From Sipunculus nudus (Eukaryota > Annelida > Sipuncula > Golfingiida > Sipunculidae), in contig CM049316.1 of the NCBI GenBank assembly GCA_026874595.1, positions 70,523,176 through 70,587,175 on the forward strand: DNA of 64,000 bases, given 5' to 3'. The notes below the pieces were generated by a model that worked only from the letters and a program-made list of their open reading frames with translations, searched no databases and had not been told where the DNA came from. This document shows, one piece after another, positions 48,250-59,395 of this stretch (position 1 is the stretch's first letter; every line of letters begins with the position of its first letter). The translations under genes and the position numbers were made by a program.

Positions 48250-48550
48250 TTTACATCCGCTTGACACATGGAACTACATCGGGAGTGATCGGAAAATTTC
48301 GGGTAACATCGGGAGGAAGTTGGGATGCGAGTCAAGATCGCTAACGCATAAGAAAAATATTTAACATACTAAAAATGTCAGGATGTTTTTAGGATCGGGA
48401 TAACATCGGGAAATGCCCGGGTACGTCCCTTGTCTTTAGTACACATATTTAGTACGTACAGGTTCTAATCAATTGTTCAATGTTCTCTCTAGATGTTTCT
48501 TGATGTTTCCTATAGTTCCCGATGTTTCCATATCGCGATGGTGCTTTTAT
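48250..48550. repeat. degenerate ACATCGGGA minisatellite
   Basis: Imperfect repeats of ACATCGGGAG/AACATCGGGA and, further on, the complement TCCCGATGTTTCC. Likely a relative of 17250-17545 in opposite orientation. Confidence 0.55.
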
Positions 48551-49471
48551 GCCTCCGACGCTGAGGCAGTTGGTGTAACTCTGAGTGACATTTAGGTTTC
48601 ATCTGGATAAAACTCTTTTTCCATGTTCGCGTATATATGCTGGAAATTGCTCATATGATGTTCTACCTGTGGTGTTTCCATATGTCCGTCAGCGTCTTTA
48701 GCGGGCATTTTTTTCTGCATGGAACAATGGAGTTCCAAAAATATTGCGTCACTCTAGCTTCCTTTTAGGCGGAAGACCTGATAGTTCCACTGTTTATACC
48801 TCAGTTCACGCGTATAAAGACTTAATAGCGAAGGACATCAGACTGACATGTGGAGGACATCGAGAAACCACACCAGAACGCTTCTATTGAACCTCACCCA
48901 TGTGAGAACAAGCACTAAAACTTTCAGCGTTCCATCAACAACCTGACTTATTATACCTGTTTAAGCAAGGAAAAATGAGAAATTGCCCTTTTGTGCGGAA
49001 AACAACATAGTTAAGTCGGGGATACTGCAGACTTTTATGGACAATATGCGTTGAGAGCTAATTTAGTATTAAATAATGCATGTTTCCATAACATGAATGG
49101 CTTGTCCTTTCCGGCTTGTTTAGCGTGCTTAATATAGCCTGGCAGATGGGAAGGGCAGTTGTTGAAGCACACAATATTTCACTGACTTAAAGCACAGATG
49201 TTGGCATGACGCCGAATCGATCCCTAGGCGCACACGGAAGTATGTGATATTATGGTAAGAATGCAGACAGCTACATTCACTCTGAACTAGAAAACAGCCG
49301 CGCAAGGAATTTTGTTTTGTCTAAGAAATAGAAAGCAAGTATACAGAACTCCTGGGAAAATGTATTAAACTTTATACTGGAAGTGTCTCCCTAATATTAT
49401 ACATTGATTCAGCATAAGTGTCAGCCCTGGTATCGTCTTACTCTGCTTACTAATAGTTAGTGTGTGGAGTG
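48551..49471. other. non-coding, nothing identified
   Basis: No gene or repeat recognised. Confidence 0.5.
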
Positions 49472-49609
49472 TAGGGCTGTATCGATATATCGATACATAT
49501 CGATACGCCACGTCGATACGGTAACCGGTACGCTATGTACGCTGTACCGTAGTATCGATGACATACAAAAACAGCTCACAAATATAGATACAAGCCATAT
49601 ACAACCCTA
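49472..49609. mobile_element. short hAT-like MITE candidate
   Basis: Starts TAGGGCTGTATCGATATATC and ends ATACAACCCTA, so 9 of the 11 terminal bases are inverted. The interior is full of ATCGATA and GGTACC-like palindromic words. The end and ATCGATAT interior resemble hAT-type MITEs. No 8-base target duplication was found. Confidence 0.4.
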
Positions 49610-50877
49610 ACCTAAATTATAATCTGAGTTATTTATTAAGCTTAAGATGTTTTTTATTTCTTTAATTGAACTTCTAACTATCTATATATATATATTGTTG
49701 TACATTTAAATGATGGGAATGAATTGAGATATCCCTTCTCTGCCGAGAGCCTTAAGAATAATAAGTAAATTGTACAATAAAATATAGTTTTAGATACAAG
49801 ATTCTAACAGATGTTACCTTCAAGGAAAAAGGGTCTGACCAATACGAAGCCGGTCGGCACTATCCACTTCTAAGAGGATTCAATACCATCAGAATTTGCA
49901 TTATGGGACAGCATTCTACCTTTGCTCAGTTGACAGTGTCATCTACAGTAACGGTCCTTTACTTAAACAGATTATACTCAAGGGGCGCATTAAGTGGCCT
50001 CCTTTGAACAGACATACTGTAATCACTGTAACTAGCGGCCGAGAGCTCTGTACATATATAATATAATCTTCAATCAATGCAGTTTACCCACAATGACGGG
50101 CGCGCACTGTACAAACACCACCGATAGAGTACTTCTAATGGGCGCTTACCTTGTGAAACTCTTCTGTTACATATCTGGAACATCCATAATACTGTCCATA
50201 ATACCGATTCATGGAGTTACATCTCATCTAATTGTAATCAGGTATCTTTTGTCCACTAGAGTGACTGCACATGTTATATAAACACATACATGTTCACACA
50301 CACACATATTTATATATAGAGAGAGAGAGAAATGTAAAGAGTGAGAGTGACGCCTATTAGACTTATCTATTTATTAGTCTATTTAAAGACGTCACTCTTA
50401 CTCTTGACTGACACTTCGATAACAGACTAACACGCTATACCATTATTTATCATATATAAATATATATATATATATATATAAAACACATACCTTCACATTG
50501 GTTCTGATTTGTCCAATTAGACCAACTGTGAATTAAGACCGCTTTTGGGCATTCCCATTGGTGGTTATGTCACAGATGTTTCGCTGTATATGCAAAAATG
50601 TGCAGATAAAATAGACACTGTGCCTTAAATACATAGAGAATGCGGTACTGTCGTTCAAACTATTAGTAACAAATATGAACTCATGTACATGCCCAATATT
50701 GTCTGCGTTCTCTATATAAATGATAAATTTTAATATGAGTGAATGCCTATACTTTTCACTTTAATGGCATTTTCTAATTATAATATTGGCAAATAAGAAG
50801 AAATGAATTGGTGTCCCGTTTAAATTTGCATTAATAAAAAGAAATATCAGAAGAGTGGTTAATAAACATGGTGATAT
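49610..50877. other. non-coding, short microsatellites
   Basis: Small GA run near 50319-50330 and AT run near 50460-50482. No gene. Confidence 0.5.
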
Positions 50878-51667
50878 TGTTACGGAACCTAATATAAACA
50901 GATCACGTATGCGTAATGAACAAAAATTTTGTAATGGAGATAAAAAAAACAAATCAGATTCTGTAACACTAGGCAGCGCGAAATGTCTAGGGGAATGAAT
51001 AAAAAAGTCAGTGTTTTTTTTGTTAACAAATAACTATAATTTATTCTTAAAACAACCCTAACAATACACTACACTAAATCAACACAATTATACAGGAAAA
51101 CAGCGTTATAGCAACAAGTCAATACAATCACACAGAAAGATAATGGTACAGTACTTTGATACCAATATTGCACCACGATAAGTCCTTTTAATGTAAACTC
51201 TCGGAGAATGACAGTCCAGTGGAAAGTTCTTGCAACAACCCAGAAAGTAAACTGAAGTCCAAATGTATAAAATCCAGGAGAAAGTCTTTGAAAATGTATA
51301 ATTGCCGCATTCGTCGGAGAAGGTCTAAGAATCTGACGAATGCGGCTACGTCCGCTGGAATCTGCTCTGCTGTCTGCCCCCTGGTTCTAAAAAAAACAGC
51401 CCCTTTATATACCTTCACACCCCATGCCGGGAATTTTCCACTTCTCGAACAGTCTATATGTTCTTGCACAACACGCGTTTCAGGAATTATCGAGAAGACA
51501 TCGCTGTGCGTACCTCCACATACCAGGGCCATCACGTGACCCACGACCAGGCGTGAAAACCCAAGGCTTATATGACAACGAGAGTTCAACCAGTACAGAT
51601 TAAACATAAAATGTAACAACAACACGAGTTACGCCCGTGTCACGTTATAAAAAGAGCACTTGTAACA
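50878..51667 (-). mobile_element. solo LTR, fuller copy, 790 bp
   Basis: On minus it starts TGTTACAAGTGCTC and ends GGTTCCGTAACA. ATAT occurs directly on both sides (50874-50877, 51668-51671), a 4-base target duplication as in some Ty3/Gypsy elements. On minus it carries TATATAAA (plus 51404-51411) and, about 360 bases later, AATAAA (plus 51040-51045), the promoter and poly(A) signals of an LTR. A CCAGGGGGCAG word (plus 51374-51384) fits most of the CTCF core. The 145-codon minus frame at 51188-51625 lies inside and is not a host gene. The copy at 28487-28929 lacks about 345 bp of it. Confidence 0.88.
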
Positions 51668-51799
51668 ATATTGAGGGTTTAGGTATGAATGAATCGTAAG
51701 GTGACCAATATGATTTTACAATTATAAAATCTAAATCTTCTTCTTGACATGAACCTTAACTTATGTTTATGATACAGACCCGATCATGACAAGATTAAT
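51668..51799. other. spacer between LTR and LINE remnant
   Basis: No feature beyond the ATAT target copy at 51668-51671. Confidence 0.5.
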
Positions 51800-52345
51800 A
51801 CACGCTGCTGCTCAAAGAGCTAAAGTGGCTTCCCGTCAAGTACCGCTTATAATACAAAATTGTTGTTTTTGCATATACCGTCATTTCGATGGTTCACTGC
51901 CATCATATTGTCAGAAAACTTAATAGCCTATAGGCCGTTGCGTACGCTGCGTGCGGCTGGCGAAAATCTTCATAAAGTACCAAAGTGCCGCATGGAAGTG
52001 GGTTAACTTTCTTTTAGTTTCATGGCCCCGAGAGTCTGGAAGTCTCTTCCTACTAAACTTAAAAACTCTCCGACTCTTACATCATTGAAAACCAATTAAA
52101 AAACTTATCTCTTTCCGCAGGCTGCTGGTAATTAATATGCATTTGTTTTAAAAGTGAACGCAATCGATAAATAAGCGAGAGTATGTGAGAAAGAAAGAGG
52201 GACTTGGAAGGAGGTACGGACATTAGGTTTAAGAGAAATTTTGGTCTGTTTTGGGGTATTAGTACGTGCGTGTCTTAGCAATTAGTCCGACTACCGGAGC
52301 AGTGGCGCTATATAAATATATTTTTTATTTATTATTATAAATCTT
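51800..52345 (+). mobile_element. LINE 3'-end remnant (CR1/L2/Jockey-like)
   Basis: Broken reading frames carry two signatures of the C-terminal region of non-LTR reverse transcriptase ORFs. The first is LKWLPVKYR, near 51820-51846. The second is MAPRVWKSLP, near 52020-52049, followed by a KTYLFPQ-like end. Stops and frameshifts separate them, so it is dead. The 3' untranslated part ends GTGGCGCTATATAAATA and an ATT-rich tail near 52345, like CR1/L2 ends. 5' truncation is normal for LINEs. Confidence 0.75.
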
Positions 52346-52690
52346 AAGGGATGACTGATAAGCATGGAGTGAACTAATTTTCCAAAACAGATATGTAGTA
52401 TCACGATCCTCCCCTCCCCGAGGCTGACACAGCTATTGGTAACGATAAAAATGCGCTCGGTGTGTGACAGTTGTAAATTTTTAAATATATGAAATACTTG
52501 TTTATGTAATGTGTTGTGTTGTGCACACGACATGGCTATTTCCATTATTAGCGACATTGTATGATGAATAGAGATAAGCTAGAGACACGAAAACAGTGTT
52601 ATCATCGTTTGAAACACAACGAGACATCAGAAGTGTTTCCTATCTACTGAATAATCAATGGAGTGTTTTACCATGACAGGATTTTAGGCG
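52346..52690. other. non-coding, nothing identified
   Basis: No gene or repeat recognised. Confidence 0.5.
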
Positions 52691-53100
52691 ACACCGCCGG
52701 CGTTTAATGAGAAGATTTATTTCAGTGATTCTAATCATAGAAGTATCTATCCGACGCAGCATTCCAAGCTTAGCGGGACACACTTTGAGACAAATCCCCG
52801 CATTATCTAATCTTACATGCGTCTATTTAATATTAGACCGTCAATCATTTTAACATTGATCCAGTTTAATCTCTCCCTCGAAATGTTTAACTCGTTATGA
52901 AGCTAATAAACCGGCCAATCTATCCTGAGTATAGAAATAAGGATCATTTGTCGCTTAAATGATACCCTATTAGCTTGATGTTGGCCGGGTCAGCCAGTGA
53001 GTTTAAACTCATTAATAAAAACCTAAAGTAATTCGATGAGCCTCCAGTTTTATCACTTGAAGCCTGACGCCCTCTGCTGGGACATAAAATTTGGGATTTC
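52691..53100. promoter_or_regulatory. candidate conserved non-coding block B
   Basis: Repeat-free and compositionally even, with homeodomain-type words (CTAATCTTAC, GAAGCTAATAAACC, CATTAATAAA). It ends in the CTCF-like site at 53067-53080. No reading frame. Function inferred only from composition and motif content. Confidence 0.3.
53067..53080 (-). promoter_or_regulatory. CTCF-like binding site
   Basis: On minus it reads CCAGCAGAGGGCGT, matching 13 of 14 positions of the CTCF core CCASYAGRKGGCRS. CTCF and this motif are conserved in bilaterians outside vertebrates, so an insulator or loop anchor is possible. Confidence 0.42.
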
Positions 53101-55046
53101 CAGTAACTTGTCAGTTTCTTTAAGACACTTGATTATGATTCCCAGAAGCTGAAATCCGCCTCAGCTAAGATCGCAAAACCATATTTTACATTACACCGCT
53201 TTTACATTTTTTATAAGAGTTTCTAGAAAACGCGTGACAAACATTTAAGTTTAATATCATAATACGCTTAAAGCTGCTATTTTTTTGTTAAAATATTTTG
53301 CACAGGTCGGTCGTCGTAAACACAATGAACTACATAATTTTATAATGCTTCCTTTATTTCAATTGATCCACAAAACATAATGAAACATTCAGTGGTTTAT
53401 AAAACCTGTCATAGTAAACATTTGAAACGCAAATGTTGATTGATATCACCATTTTGTGTGATTTCAATGTAAGAAAATCTACAATAGTAATAAATATTTT
53501 ATGAGAAACAGAGAAAAGCGCCTTATGCTGCAGCAGCGGTCCAGAGCTTACATTATTCTTTGACCTTCAGTTTCAATGCAACGTACACCAGAAAAATATT
53601 ACACCAGATCGGCTTTTGTTGAATAATTGAAACAAACCATCCAAACTTCGACAACACTGAACACAGTTCAAATCGTCAGATAATAGGAAACTTCGTTTCA
53701 CTGCAAAGTCCGACCCGCGGGGAAAACTTTCAAGTTTGTTTGAAAACTGCATTAATTATGAATAGAAGAAGTTTTATCGAGACAGAAACATGCAACATGA
53801 AAAACAAAGAGCTTGTAGTCTTGGCGTTGATGTTGGCGATAAAGTATCATCACTTTCTGATATTTTGGGATAAGGTCATGACTTGTTGGTGGCACTCTCT
53901 ATTGAAAGTGGATAAATTTAACCACACGATCAGAATGATGTTGTTTTTTTATATTATAAGACGTCTCGATTCAGATTTGGAATGCAAAGGGCTGGGTCTA
54001 ATCCAGAAGTCATTACTTGTCATTATGTAGTCGTAAATCACAGAGGTTATATCAAGATAAGATATGTTTCCTTTTAGGCTCGGGCGTCCGACGTCTTTAA
54101 AACTTAGCTATGTGCTGCCAACTCTAGCATTTAATTCTTATTTGTCATGTATTTCTTTTGTAAAACAACATTAAACTTGCATAAAACTTGCTGATTAAAC
54201 AAGTCATGCATATATAAAGATCCTATTGAAGGTTGATTTTAATTTCTTGTAGTTTCGAAATGTTCGTAAGCATATATGATATGGGGAATCCCCGGTTTAC
54301 TATGTATGTAGGTTGAATTATGTAAAATATCTCAGTTTGAAAAAGGTGTCAACTAGCCCTGTGGCCGGGTTAAAGTGGTTACATCAGTTTTATATATAAT
54401 TGGAACGTGCTATATCAAGATTTTTTTTCTTGAAAAATACAAAACAGTGGATAAGGTGAGGAGAGACGCCCTAAAACGCTATAACATTATGTTGATCGGA
54501 CGTATATACATACCTGATATTTGTATACACTCATATGTTAGGGAGAAAAACACAGTATTTACTTTAATTAAAGAAAAACTTGAAATGGAATAACTGTGTG
54601 AAAGAAACGAGTCTGAAACTTGTTTCTTTCCAATACTAAAGTTAGCTCGCAAGAAGAACTACCGTGATTCTAACACATGCACACCAGCCCATTATCGCAA
54701 AACTACTAGTGCCTATCTCAGCCAGCCCAGAAACGCTATTAGCGTTCATCTCCCAGAGGAATAAACATAATAACAATAAACCAGTACATCAGTTGGCTAA
54801 TAAGCAAAATATACAAAAGCAATATATTGTACTTGCCATACAGTCCTTACAGAGAACAAACGAGTCCGAGATCAGCTACAATATTGAGTGGCCTAAGTAG
54901 CAAAGTAAAAAAAAATATATAACGGGATGCATAAAACTACGTTACTGCGCATGCGTAGTAGTTATTCAAATCAAAGGCAGATATGCTTAACTCTATACAA
55001 TATCTATTGTATCTTTTGATTCACTGTCACTGTCTTATTTATTATA
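53101..55046. other. non-coding, nothing identified
   Basis: Open frames at 53740-54030, 54375-54593 and 54664-54900 (+) have no domain, no splice support and AT-driven composition. Confidence 0.5.
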
Positions 55047-55048
55047 TA

Positions 55049-55474
55049 CTGTAGTTGCCTTTTTGTTCGCGAGGGTTTTAATTTCGCGATATTCGCGAAT
55101 GGGAAATAATCGCGAAAATGAAACCCTCGGGAATTATTGGCCAATGGATTACGTCCTTCTTATTTAATGTAGCCAGTATTTGTATGGTAATAGATTAGAA
55201 CAATGAGAATTGTTATAATAAGTTACATCCATGCAGGTATAGGGAAAACGTTCCCCTTAATTTGAACTTAACTACCTGTGCTTTGTGTTCGGGCCCATCG
55301 TTATATGAGAAAAATATCACAAACTCATGACTTATTCTCATTTTATAACACACATAGGTGTGGCTTTACCAAATATTTTGGTTCTGGTGAGATCGCGAAA
55401 ATGAAACCCTCGCGAAACATTAAAAATTGAAAAATCGCGAAATTTCAGCCTCGCGAATATGAAGCCAACCACAG
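55049..55474. mobile_element. TA-flanked MITE, 426 bp
   Basis: Left end CTGTAGTTGCCTTTTTGTTC and the right end, reverse-complemented, CTGTGGTTGGCTTCATATTC, continue in parallel through TTCGCGAGG and AATTTCGCGAT for about 40 bases with one indel. TA lies outside both ends (55047-55048, 55475-55476). CGCGA words recur in both sub-terminal regions. A Tc1/mariner-type non-autonomous element is the best reading; no transposase frame. Confidence 0.82.
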
Positions 55475-56419
55475 TATTGTGTATTATCAGGTTATTATTA
55501 TACTAACGAACGCCATCTTTAAAATGCTTTTAAGACAAAGAGTATTATCTAGAGCAAGTTATATAGTGGCTAGTACGTACACTTTGTCCAAGTTGAGTTT
55601 AATCCGTCATTCGGAACACCTTGCTTTCAACCTCGGATGTATGTGTGGGCCAAGGATAAAGAACCAGATATAGTGAAATTAACCGGAAATCCCGTTTTGC
55701 CATTTCTATTTACAAGTCAAAGAGCAGATCACAGTTTTACAAAAGAATACCTTGATTTGCTATAATAATATGTACAATATGGGCTTGATATATTGCTGAA
55801 AATCATATACGACAAGATACCAAATGTAATTTAACTACAGAGGCCAGTTTATCATAGATTTCTCATACATCGCCCACCAGAAGGGGACTTCCTGGCGAGA
55901 ACTTTATCCTCGTGTGTTACACTTAAGTATACCTAAAAATTTTCCCTTTGTTTCTTAAATCAGTGCTATCCTATGGCTTTAAAGGAAACTATGTGAGAAC
56001 TGGCAGTACCTTTACAAAAAATATATTGTTTTGTTCTTACACAGCGCACGCCGGTAGTGCAGTTGCAGAGATCCGAATGTAATCAAAGAAGACCACCCAG
56101 ACATATTTAAACTGGTGAAAGACTTCAGTTAGATTACCTCCAACTTTTTTCACTAAAAGGTAAATTCCTATATTTTAAACTCATCATTTCAACATACCAC
56201 GTGAGAGATATCAGATTTAAAAGATAGGGAATCAGTCTATTAAAAATAAAATTGTTACAAGATGTTAATTATATTGTTAATTATATTTATATTGACTCGT
56301 ACACTTCACCAAAGCGCATGACACATTACACTGTAAACATAAGTTATATAAAGATTCAAATTAATTTGGAAAATCAAGAAGATAGATATTCTATGGTTTT
56401 TAACTAGATAAACAACTAT
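55475..56419. other. non-coding, nothing identified
   Basis: AT-rich sequence. The small frame 55479-55673 starts at the MITE edge and is unsupported. Confidence 0.5.
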
Positions 56420-56520
56420 TTGGGAGGTTAATCCGAAATAATAGGGGGTAATCTGAAATCGATCTTCAGATGGGCCCCGGTGATCTGCAGCGGGGTTAAT
56501 CTGAAATCGCTACACCCGTA
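56420..56520. repeat. repeat VI motif cluster
   Basis: GGGGGTAATCTGAAATCGAT and GGGGTTAATCTGAAATCGCT lie about 50 bases apart and match the motif of 35084-35326 and 59775-59840. Confidence 0.6.
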
Positions 56521-58434
56521 TATATGTCGTGCGCGCGAAATAAAAAGAACTTTTCTGTATTAACAAACGGGCTATACTGTTACAATCAGCCCATAGTGAG
56601 TCCTTGATGTCCACATTCCTATACATGGCAGGGAAAAGGCCAGTGTCTGAACCCGGGAATAAAGATGGGCCATTTTGCTGGTTTTGCTGCTTGTTTATGA
56701 AGCATTCTGGGTAATCTATGAGATTACTTGCCGACTTTATTGGTTAACCTGGGCATGATGCACTGCTACGTGTTAAACCCCTGAATGTTTCGGTGAGAAA
56801 GACCTCTCCATGTCTCTGAGGCGCAAGGCAACATTAAAATAGTCAATGAAACCTGCTATAATTATCTTTAATCAGCTTCAGATACTCGAGTTAATCAATT
56901 ACCAAGGCCACGCTGAAATATTAACGGTTAACTGTAAATACATCTGACAGTTCCTCTTTTTATTTTAGTTTGTACCCTCTAAGTTCATTTATTATTTATG
57001 TAATTCCACAGAGTATCATATATATAACATATAGGAAAGTATATCATTTGTTATTTATTTATTTGTATATGGGACAGGGTACAATTTATTGTTTATATTG
57101 CCATTTTTTGTCTTATCAATCATTCTGGTTAAAATGGTTTCTATTCCGGCATGCTTATTGTTTTTTGCCGGAAGTAGGAAAGATGAGACCGGCTGACAAA
57201 GAGACAAAAACGACCCGCAGACGGAAAAGGAGTCAGAGAGTTAGAGAAGGAATGAAGAACAGAAGGGAATAGAGACGACGATCGAGAAAGAAAACAGAGA
57301 CAGAGAAATAGAAAGCAATACAGAAACAGAGAGAAAAAAAGAGAGAAAAGGAGAGCAGGATATACACTCCAATTACCTCATAAGCTTTAAATCTTTCACC
57401 AGCCCGAATCTCAATTAAAGTTACAGAGTTTTTTTTCATATTTTTCCTTTAGAGTATAAGCACTGATGAGGGACAAAGTAATTATTGCCCCCTCACATTC
57501 TAAGGTAATAAAACGTATACTTTTTACCTCAGCGATTTTGAGATCACCTGTTATCCACTTTGTAGTTCCTTCATATTTATCTCAATATTTTCATTAAATT
57601 ATTAATTATACAATTATACATATTAGGAAATTAGTTTATGGCATGCCACAATGGCCTTTTTTAATCATTATACATGTTAGCCTATAGTATGATCTTGAAT
57701 TATAAAATCAAATGATTAAATGATCAATGATTAAAATAGGGTTGAAAATTGAAGAAAAACTACTTCCGTATCCGGTCGGGTGGGGGTCTCGATACCGTAG
57801 ATGCCCCCCCCCCCCCCCCCTCACATTTTTGCAGCAAACAAGAACCATTACAGTAAGCCAATACTAATAACACGTCATGATCCTTGGTGACTTTAAGAAA
57901 CACTGTTATGACTGCAATCCTTGGAAAATCTATGTGTAAAATATGTATTCTTATTTTCCTCATTTTCACGATATAATATGCTCATTTAGAAGCTTACAAG
58001 GCACACCTGACCACATTATTCATGAAACATGTGATAAGTTTGTGAAGGAAAAAACATTTAAAATCTCAATCACTCACTACGATATGACTTCAAAGAAATA
58101 CTTTAGAAAGCTTTCTCAACTCTCTTGGTGTTTAATGATAATTATCATTCCTATCCGCACAATGTTTTACCCCTCTCTGTTGTGTATTTAGCGCCCTGAA
58201 GCCACATCAAAGAGTTAATAATAACCATTATTTAATCAGACGTAGGCCTCTAGTGTTTAGAATGAACTGTCCGTTGTCACATCAAACGGATTTGGCTTAG
58301 TCAGCAAAAATTATACTGGGCTGTATATATCCAGGCCGTCCTTGTAATATGTAATTTATATATATATTTAATAATAGAGGCATGAGGATTAGATGTCATG
58401 ATTATAATTCTGATGCAGTATTCAAAATGAATGT
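56521..58434. other. non-coding; purine-rich tract and C17
   Basis: A purine-rich stretch (57180-57360, AGA and GAAA words) gives artefactual arginine/glutamate frames. A C17 tract is at 57804-57820. No gene recognised. Confidence 0.5.
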
Positions 58435-58565
58435 ATAAAACTATATTAAAAGCGGGCTGAGTTATATGAATATACCACCTGGTTGTCATCTTTGAAACTG
58501 ACATGAGGTCAGGGGTCATAGTATTTATTTTAATATATATCAGGTACAAATGGGTTGGATATTAT
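58435..58565 (+). repeat. 130-bp local repeat, copy A
   Basis: Shares AAAACTATATTAAAAGCGGG through GGTTGTATATTATT-like sequence with 58956-59086, offset by 520 bases, with few differences. Confidence 0.92.
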
Positions 58566-58865
58566 GAGGTTCTTGTCGTTTTATTTTAAATAATCAAATC
58601 TATGTCCCACGGATGAATTAGGAGAATTTAGGTCTTGTAGCCCTCAGTAACTTTAATGAAACACCTGTTTGTAACGTTGTAATAGGATTCAAATATTAGA
58701 TGTGTCCATATAGACTGTTTTATAAAAAACATTCATTTTCACTTAATCTTTAAAATCTACAATCCACGGCTGAATTCTTGCTTACTCAGCGCTATAAGCT
58801 TCCAAATACTGGAGTCGTGCAAGGAATTTTTAATGGGAAATTCATAAGACACACACACACACACA
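58566..58865. other. non-coding, nothing identified
   Basis: Spacer between the local repeat and the AT microsatellite. Confidence 0.5.

Positions 58866-58922
<57 letters not shown>
58866..58922. repeat. (AT)n microsatellite with AC prefix
   Basis: A short AC run (58850-58866) precedes about 55 bases of AT. Confidence 0.96.
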
Positions 58923-58923
<1 letters not shown>

Positions 58924-59125
58924 CACTGAAGAAAAACAACACTGTAAATTCACTGTAAAACTATATTAAAAGCGGGCTGAGTTATATGAATATACTGCCT
59001 GGTTGTCTTCCTTGAAACTGATATGAGGTCAGTGGTCATAGTATTGATTTTAATATATATTAGGTACATATGGGTTGTATATTATTTAGAGATGTAATAT
59101 TTACAGTGTTGTTTTTCTTCAGTGT
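58923..59125. mobile_element. 27-bp perfect inverted repeat bounding local repeat copy B
   Basis: 58923-58949 and 59099-59125 are exact reverse complements over 27 bases (ACACTGAAGAAAAACAACAC...). The 149-base interior is mostly copy B of the 130-bp unit. Copy A lacks the arms. Perfect arms suggest a young foldback insertion or template-switch product. Confidence 0.75.
58956..59086 (+). repeat. 130-bp local repeat, copy B
   Basis: Duplicate of 58435-58565. More diverged relatives occur at 59855-59915 and 60015-60105 (TGGTTGTCCT(T/A)GGAAACT words), so this is an old local family. Confidence 0.9.
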
Positions 59126-59200
59126 TTCTTCAGTGTTATACCGCTCTGGCCTAGTGTGTAGGCCATAGAGCACTTTACAACGGAGGGTAACTCTACCTTT

Positions 59201-59201
<1 letters not shown>

Positions 59202-59256
<55 letters not shown>
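59202..59256. repeat. (AT)n microsatellite
   Basis: About 55 bases of AT ending in ACATGTGTGTGT. Confidence 0.96.
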
Positions 59257-59259
<3 letters not shown>

Positions 59260-59261
59260 GT

Positions 59262-59395
59262 GTGTGTCTTAATAAGGCAACCACCGACCATAGAGAAACC
59301 GTCCTGTACACATAAACACAAACTCCAGCCACCCAGAGCAGTACTTAAGTAAATCCCCGTTGGAGTCTCTCGACGCATATCCAAACTTTAAAGCG
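59262..59395 (-). repeat. dispersed repeat V, copy 2
   Basis: The reverse complement matches 30427-30543 (see that entry). The open frames 59060-59384 (-) combine this repeat with the AT microsatellite. Confidence 0.72.

Noticed and set aside
51188-51625. 145-codon minus-strand frame as a gene
   Set aside because: It lies wholly inside the LTR at 50878-51667, and the sibling LTR at 28487-28929 does not keep the frame.
58757-59384. Isoleucine-tyrosine repeat membrane proteins
   Set aside because: Artefacts of AT microsatellites joined to local repeats.
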